A stretch of 64,000 bases of DNA from Hymenobacter sp. IS2118 (GTDB lineage: Bacteria; Bacteroidota; Bacteroidia; Cytophagales; Hymenobacteraceae): NCBI RefSeq assembly GCF_000715495.1, contig NZ_JNLX01000047.1:62001-126000 (forward strand). The letters are read 5' to 3'. Positions within the stretch are counted from its first letter, which is position 1. Every line of letters begins with the position of its first letter. The notes under the pieces are model-generated. The model saw only the letters and a program-made list of their open reading frames with translations, had not been told where the DNA came from and did not search any database. Positions 59,885-64,000 of the stretch are shown in pieces. Both the position numbers and the translations under genes were made by a program.

Positions 59885-60110
59885 CGGCGGCCGGCAGGTC
59901 TCCTGACTTGTTTCGGGCCGGCCCCGCCCTTCTCGGCCCGCGGGTGGCGAACCAATGGGCTTGTTCGGGGCGGCCTGCTCCGGCTTTTGGAGGCCGGGAA
60001 ATTTACAGTAGCGCGTCTGTTCGGGAGTTGCACCCGATTCCCTTTTAATTTCCGTCGGCGCCGAAGCCCCGGCCGAAAACCGTCCGCTAATTGAAGGAAA
60101 TCAAACCGAG
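59885..60110 (-). promoter_or_regulatory. Cobalamin (B12) riboswitch
   Basis: On the minus strand the conserved cobalamin-element blocks occur in order: AAAAGGGAATCGGGTGCAAC, then CTCCCGAACAGACGCGCTAC with TGT following (the GCCACTGT-like block), and at the 3' side AAGTCAGGAGACCTGCC. These are the consensus B12-box and core segments. Exact ends are approximate. It is preceded by TACCTTCG (60122-60129) as a -7 box. The next gene on this strand is the acyl-CoA thioesterase; no B12 transport or methionine-synthase gene follows. Confidence 0.88.
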
Positions 60111-60121
60111 AACCAACGGGG

Positions 60122-60129
60122 CGAAGGTA
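60122..60129 (-). promoter_or_regulatory. Putative -7 box (TACCTTCG) before the riboswitch
   Basis: A one-mismatch version of TAnnTTTG about 15 bases before the riboswitch core, supporting that the leader is transcribed. Confidence 0.5.
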
Positions 60130-60192
60130 GCACGTCGAGCGGGCGCTTGCTAAGCATCGGTTCTGGGAGCAGGCCCTGACCGTACGGCAAAA

Positions 60193-60231
60193 TCTGCGGA
60201 CCTCCGCGTTTTACCTCTGCGGACCTCTGCG
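60193..60231. repeat. Direct repeat TCTGCGGACCTCYGCG
   Basis: Two 16-base copies (60193-60208 and 60216-60231, one mismatch), 23 bases apart. Related to repeats near 47430-47476. Confidence 0.8.
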
Positions 60232-60388
60232 AGAAAGCTTGTCAGAGAGGCAGTCGCGTAAAGTCCTGGTTTTAAAACTGCACAGATTCATTTTTGTAAG
60301 CCTGCGCCTGATAGTTGGGTGCTACATTCGCTTTGCGCAAATTCCTTTTCTGACGCTTAGCTTCTTACCTCCTTTACGCTCACTATTC

Positions 60389-63300
60389 ATGAATAATCTG
60401 TACCAAACGCGGTGGTTCAAACCCCTGGCGATGCTGGCCTTGCTGCTGGCGGTGGCCGGGTCGGGCCGGGCCCAAATCTTCACCCAGGCCCTGACGGTGG
60501 CCCCCGGCGCTTCAGCCAACAGCGGCGGTAGCACGGCTCATGAAATCGCGACCGATGACAGCGGCAACAGCTATTTGGTGGGGTCTTTTTCGGGCACCGT
60601 GCAGTTTGGAGGCAGCACGCTCAGCAGCGCCGGAGCTACCGACATCTACGTGGCCAAATACAGCCCAAGCGGCACGCTGCTGTGGGCCACGCGCGGGGGC
60701 GGAAGCGGCGACGATACCGGCCTGGGCATCGGCGTCGATGCCACTGGCAATGTCTGCATCGCGGGTACTTTCAACGGCGCGGCCTCCTTTGGCGGCACCA
60801 CACTCACCAGTTCGGGCCAGACCGATGCCGTGGTGGCCAAGGTGTCGTCGGTCGGCGAGTGGCAGTGGGCACACCGGGCAGGGGGCGTTGGCACTGATTT
60901 CGGGCAGAGCGTTGCCGTGGATGGCAGCGGCAACGCCTACTTCGTGGGCGCGTTCCAAAGCGCCAGCATCAGCACCGACCTGGGCCCGCTCACAAATTCG
61001 GCGGGCGTGAATTCGTTTGCGCTGAGATACAGCCCAACCGGCACGGCGGTATGGCTGCGGCAGTTTACCAGCAGCTCGAACATTTATGCCAACGCGGTGG
61101 CCGTTGACGGCAGCGGCGATGCGTACGTGTTCGGCGATTTTGCGGGCACGGCGGCCTTTGAGGGCAGCTCCTTCAGCAGCGCGGGCGCTCAGGACCTCTT
61201 TGTAACCAAGCTGGCAGCCAGCACCGGCGCAGTGGTGTGGGCCAGCCGGGCCGGCGGCAGCGGCAACGACCAGGCCCCGGCCGGTTCAGCCATCGTGGCC
61301 GACGCCAGCGGCAACAGCTACATCACCGGGCGCTTCTCCAGCTCCAATGCCGTGTTCGGCGGCACCACGCTGGTGGCTTCGGGCAGCGACAGCTATGTTG
61401 CCAAACTCTCGGCAGCGGGCACCTTTTTATGGGCCCAGCGGGCCGGGGGCAACGGCACCGACGAAGGCGAAGGCGTGGCCCTCGACGGCCTGGGCAACCT
61501 GCTGGCGACGGGCATTTTCAGCGGCTCAGCCCAGTTCGGGGAAACAGCGCTCAGCAGCGCTGGAGGCTTCGACCTATACGTGGCCCGGTACGATACCGCG
61601 ACCGGCAGCGCGATGGGCGCTCTACGCGCCGGCGGCACCGGCAACGATTACGGCTACGGAGTGAGCAGCAACGGAACGGGCATTGCCTACAACACCGGCG
61701 CCTACAGCAACGGCAGCGCCACGTTCGGCCTCACCACGCTCAGCCACAGCAGCACAGGCCAGACGGCCAGCTTCCTGGCCCGCAGCCAGGCGCTGACCGA
61801 CCTGGTGGTGAGCACGCCGGGCCAAACCAGCAGCGGAGCCTACAACAACGTGACGGTGACCGGCACCGGCACCACCACACTCGATGCCGAGCTCAGCGTC
61901 TACGGCACCCTGACGGTGCAAGACGACGGCCAGCTCGACACTAATTGCCAGCCCCTGACCGGTCCCGGCAACTTTGTGCTGGCTGCGGGCGGCACGCTGG
62001 TCATCTGCGACCCGGCCGGCATTGCGGCGACGGGCACCACCGGCGCCGTGCAGCTCACCGGCAGCCGCAGCTTCAGCCCCGACGCCAACTACCGCTACAA
62101 CGGCACCCAGACTCAAATTACCGGGCCGGGCCTGCCGGCGCAGGTACGCAGCCTGGCCATTACCAACGCCAATACCGTGACTCTGAGCTCGACACTGGAT
62201 GTGACGCAGCGGGTCGTTATGGGCGGCGCGGGCAACCTGGACCTGAACGGCCGGACCCTGACGCTGCTTTCGTCGGCCGCCGGCACGGCCCTGCTCGTGA
62301 ACAGCGGCACGGGCCAGGTAGAAGGCAGCACCGGCGTCATGCAGCGCTACATTGCCCCCAGTGCCAACCCCGGCCCCGGCTACCGCCACTACAGCGCCCC
62401 GGTGAGCGGCTCGACCGTGGCCGACTTGGCGGCTCCGGGCTTCGTACCCAGCGTGAACAGCGGCTACAACACCTCGCCCACGCCCCTGGCCTTCAAACCG
62501 TTTCCGAATGTATTCGGCTACGACCAAACACGGCTTGGCAACGCCGCCACGGGCATCTCGACCTTTGACAAGGGCTTCTTCTCGCCCGCCGGCACCGCCG
62601 ATGCACTGGTGGTAGGCCGCGGCTACACGGTGAACATTGATGCCGCAGCCCTGGTCGATTTCCAGGGCACGTTTAACCAAGGGGCCATCCTGATTGATGG
62701 GCTGAGCCGCCGGGCGCCCATTCCGGCCGCCGGTCCCACCGACAAGACGGGCTGGCACCTGGTGGGCAACCCCTACCCCGCCCCGCTGGACTGGGGTACC
62801 GTGCCCGCCGCCGCCCGCCCCAACGTAGACGCCGCCGCCTACGTGTACCGCAGCAGCGGGCCCTACGCCGGCAGCTACGCCTCGTTTGTGAACGGCACCG
62901 GCGCCGGCACCGGCCTCATTGCCGCCGGCCAGGGCTTTTTCGTGCGGGCCAGCAGCACCGCCACCCCTGGCAGCATCAGCCTCACCAATGCCAACCGCGC
63001 CACCGCCTACGCCGCCCAGCCCACGTTTCAGCGCCCTAGCAGCACCCGCCCGCTGGTGCAGCTCACGCTGCAAAACGCCGCCAGCACCCTGGCCGACGAC
63101 GTATTCGTGTACGCCGAAGTCGGCGCCACAGCAGCTTTCGACGGTGGTTTCGATGCCTACAAGCTGCCGAATACCAGCGGCCTGAACGTAGCAGCCCTGG
63201 CCGCCGACGCCGAAGCCCTATCGGTGCAGGGTCTGGAGCCGCTGGGCACCGCCGATGTGGTAGTGCCCCTGCAAATGAGCGTACCGACGGCCGGCACCTA

Positions 63301-63748
63301 CTCGCTACGGGCCGCCCGGCTGGCCAACCTGCCGGCCGGCACCCGCGCCGTACTGCTCGACGCCCATACCGGTGCCCGTATCGACCTAGCCACCCAGCCC
63401 TCGTATTCCTTCTCCCTGAGTGGCACGGCCGCCGGCAGTCGCTTTAGCCTGTTGCTGACGCCGGGCCGGGTACTGACCACCGCTTCCGCGGCTTTGGGCG
63501 CGCAGGTGCTGGTATATCCCAACCCCGCCCGTGGGGCGGTATCGGTTGAGCTGCCGGCCTCCTGGCGCCCGCTGGCTACCTCCCTCACCCTGCTAAACCC
63601 GTTGGGCCAGCGCGTGCGCACGCAGGCCCGGCCCGCCGGCAGCCCGGCCACGGTCGTGTTCCCGCTCGCGGACCTGGCGCCCGGTCTGTACCTGCTGCGC
63701 GTGGCCACCTCGCAAAGCTCTGTAACGAAGCGGCTGACGGTAGAATAA
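60389..63748 (+). CDS. Large T9SS-secreted SBBP-type propeller protein
   Basis: 1119 residues from the ATG at 60389 (MNNLYQTRWFKPLAML); the 50 residues further upstream lack signal-peptide character. The signal peptide ends GSGRAQ. Residues about 30-490 hold about seven SBBP-like beta-propeller repeats (for example AVDGSGNAYFVGAF, IVADASGNSYITGRFS, GVDATGNVCIAGTF), each with a WA.RAGG(S/N)G.D segment. Then a region of Ig-like strands (500-1030) and a C-terminal T9SS sorting domain (VLVYPNPARGAVSVELP, LAPGLYLLRVATSQSSVTKR). A terminator follows. Confidence 0.9.
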   Translation: MNNLYQTRWFKPLAMLALLLAVAGSGRAQIFTQALTVAPGASANSGGSTAHEIATDDSGNSYLVGSFSGTVQFGGSTLSSAGATDIYVAKYSPSGTLLWATRGGGSGDDTGLGIGVDATGNVCIAGTFNGAASFGGTTLTSSGQTDAVVAKVSSVGEWQWAHRAGGVGTDFGQSVAVDGSGNAYFVGAFQSASISTDLGPLTNSAGVNSFALRYSPTGTAVWLRQFTSSSNIYANAVAVDGSGDAYVFGDFAGTAAFEGSSFSSAGAQDLFVTKLAASTGAVVWASRAGGSGNDQAPAGSAIVADASGNSYITGRFSSSNAVFGGTTLVASGSDSYVAKLSAAGTFLWAQRAGGNGTDEGEGVALDGLGNLLATGIFSGSAQFGETALSSAGGFDLYVARYDTATGSAMGALRAGGTGNDYGYGVSSNGTGIAYNTGAYSNGSATFGLTTLSHSSTGQTASFLARSQALTDLVVSTPGQTSSGAYNNVTVTGTGTTTLDAELSVYGTLTVQDDGQLDTNCQPLTGPGNFVLAAGGTLVICDPAGIAATGTTGAVQLTGSRSFSPDANYRYNGTQTQITGPGLPAQVRSLAITNANTVTLSSTLDVTQRVVMGGAGNLDLNGRTLTLLSSAAGTALLVNSGTGQVEGSTGVMQRYIAPSANPGPGYRHYSAPVSGSTVADLAAPGFVPSVNSGYNTSPTPLAFKPFPNVFGYDQTRLGNAATGISTFDKGFFSPAGTADALVVGRGYTVNIDAAALVDFQGTFNQGAILIDGLSRRAPIPAAGPTDKTGWHLVGNPYPAPLDWGTVPAAARPNVDAAAYVYRSSGPYAGSYASFVNGTGAGTGLIAAGQGFFVRASSTATPGSISLTNANRATAYAAQPTFQRPSSTRPLVQLTLQNAASTLADDVFVYAEVGATAAFDGGFDAYKLPNTSGLNVAALAADAEALSVQGLEPLGTADVVVPLQMSVPTAGTYSLRAARLANLPAGTRAVLLDAHTGARIDLATQPSYSFSLSGTAAGSRFSLLLTPGRVLTTASAALGAQVLVYPNPARGAVSVELPASWRPLATSLTLLNPLGQRVRTQARPAGSPATVVFPLADLAPGLYLLRVATSQSSVTKRLTVE

Positions 63749-63774
63749 CGGTTCGGCTGCTCGCTGGAAACAAG

Positions 63775-63806
63775 AACAGGCCCGCAACATTTGCTGCGGG
63801 CCTGTT
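63775..63806 (+). terminator. Terminator after the T9SS propeller gene
   Basis: AACAGGCCCGCA (63775-63786) pairs with TGCGGGCCTGTT (63795-63806), with a short T-run after it. It also faces the convergent MFS gene. Confidence 0.88.
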
Positions 63807-63863
63807 TCGTTCTTTGGTGGATGTAACTAAGCTGTTATCGGCTGCCTTGTCACGCCCTAAAAG

Positions 63864-64000
63864 TTACTCCGCCGGCGCCGGTGGCCCCGCGTTGGTTTTG
63901 CGCAGCGGCAGTTCCGGCACGAATAGCGTCATTACCAGTCCGCCAACTACCAGCAGAATGTTGATTAAATAAACCCGCGAGATGCCCTTAGAGAAGGCCG
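63864..64000 (-). CDS. MFS transporter, C-terminal fragment (cut by window end)
   Basis: 45 codons ending TAA at 63864-63866; the rest lies beyond the window. The fragment reads KGISRVYLINILLVVGGLV, then TLFVPELPLRKTNAG and a Pro/Ala tail, the last TM helix and cytoplasmic end typical of DHA2-type MFS drug exporters (VPELPLR). Substrate cannot be told from this part. Confidence 0.72.
   Translation of the reverse strand, partial: AFSKGISRVYLINILLVVGGLVMTLFVPELPLRKTNAGPPAPAE

Noticed and set aside
59776..60033. Minus-strand frame overlapping the riboswitch
   Set aside because: Basic, low-complexity product; the region is a structured leader RNA.
61622..63073. 483-codon reverse frame inside the T9SS propeller gene
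   Set aside because: Ala/Gly/Arg-rich shadow of a GC-rich gene, no signal or domain.

Overview
The window reads as a contiguous piece of a GC-rich Bacteroidota chromosome of the Hymenobacter / Cytophagales type. The evidence is intrinsic. There are type IX secretion (T9SS) C-terminal sorting domains on two large surface proteins and PorG-like proteins beside uppS-bamA-skp. There is a PID-CTERM/exosortase cassette. Recurrent TAnnTTTG -7 boxes, the Bacteroidota sigma-A signature, lie close upstream of genes, and Shine-Dalgarno sites are scarce. Almost all genes are ordinary chromosomal ones, and no phage, plasmid, insertion sequence or CRISPR array was seen.

Layout. 1-5.4 kb: acyl-CoA ligase, a metal-site-degenerate arginase-family protein, a small cytochrome-b5-like protein, murQ, a conserved hypothetical and a small lipoprotein. 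5.5-15 kb: der and era GTPases, hemH, PRC-barrel and four-helix stress-type proteins, a cysteine desulfurase, and divergent glmM/mazG. 15.2-21.6 kb: exbB-exbD-exbD-tonB, then a small membrane protein, a PstS-like lipoprotein and a TPR protein, the energy-transduction block for outer-membrane uptake. 21.7-32.7 kb (minus strand): rluD, two Skp chaperones, bamA, uppS, two PorG-like proteins, NAD kinase, a second Omp85-type protein and a CBS protein, an outer-membrane biogenesis block. 32.8-37.7 kb: alpha/beta hydrolase, pabA/trpG, cvpA, yqeY, pdxJ, mnmH. 37.9-42.5 kb: a T9SS cargo protein, a MoxR ATPase, and a three-gene sorting cassette of a tiny PID-CTERM substrate, an exosortase with Cys/Arg/His active-site residues, and an associated membrane protein. 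42.5-56.3 kb: tRNA-Leu and tRNA-Gly flanking an HNH nuclease, mutS, a SpoU methyltransferase, a TerC protein, yajQ, small enzymes, a NYN-cold-shock fusion and mfd. 56.3-64 kb: VOC, DUF6624-like, ElaA, a MOT1-type transporter, a thioesterase facing an upstream cobalamin riboswitch, a 1119-residue T9SS propeller protein, and the C-terminus of an MFS transporter cut by the window edge.

Themes. Outer-membrane assembly and export dominate: BamA and Skp fold barrels, PorG-like proteins belong to the T9SS, the two sorting-domain proteins are its cargo, and ExbBD-TonB powers import. The exosortase cassette is a second, independent C-terminal sorting pathway. Genome maintenance is represented by mutS and mfd. 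Between genes there are several families of short palindromes and tandem repeats. The clearest is a REP-like GAACGCGCC-TT-GGCGCGTTC palindrome, present as two inverted pairs (REPIN-like) and one single copy. It abuts the mutS start and supplies the elaA stop codon.
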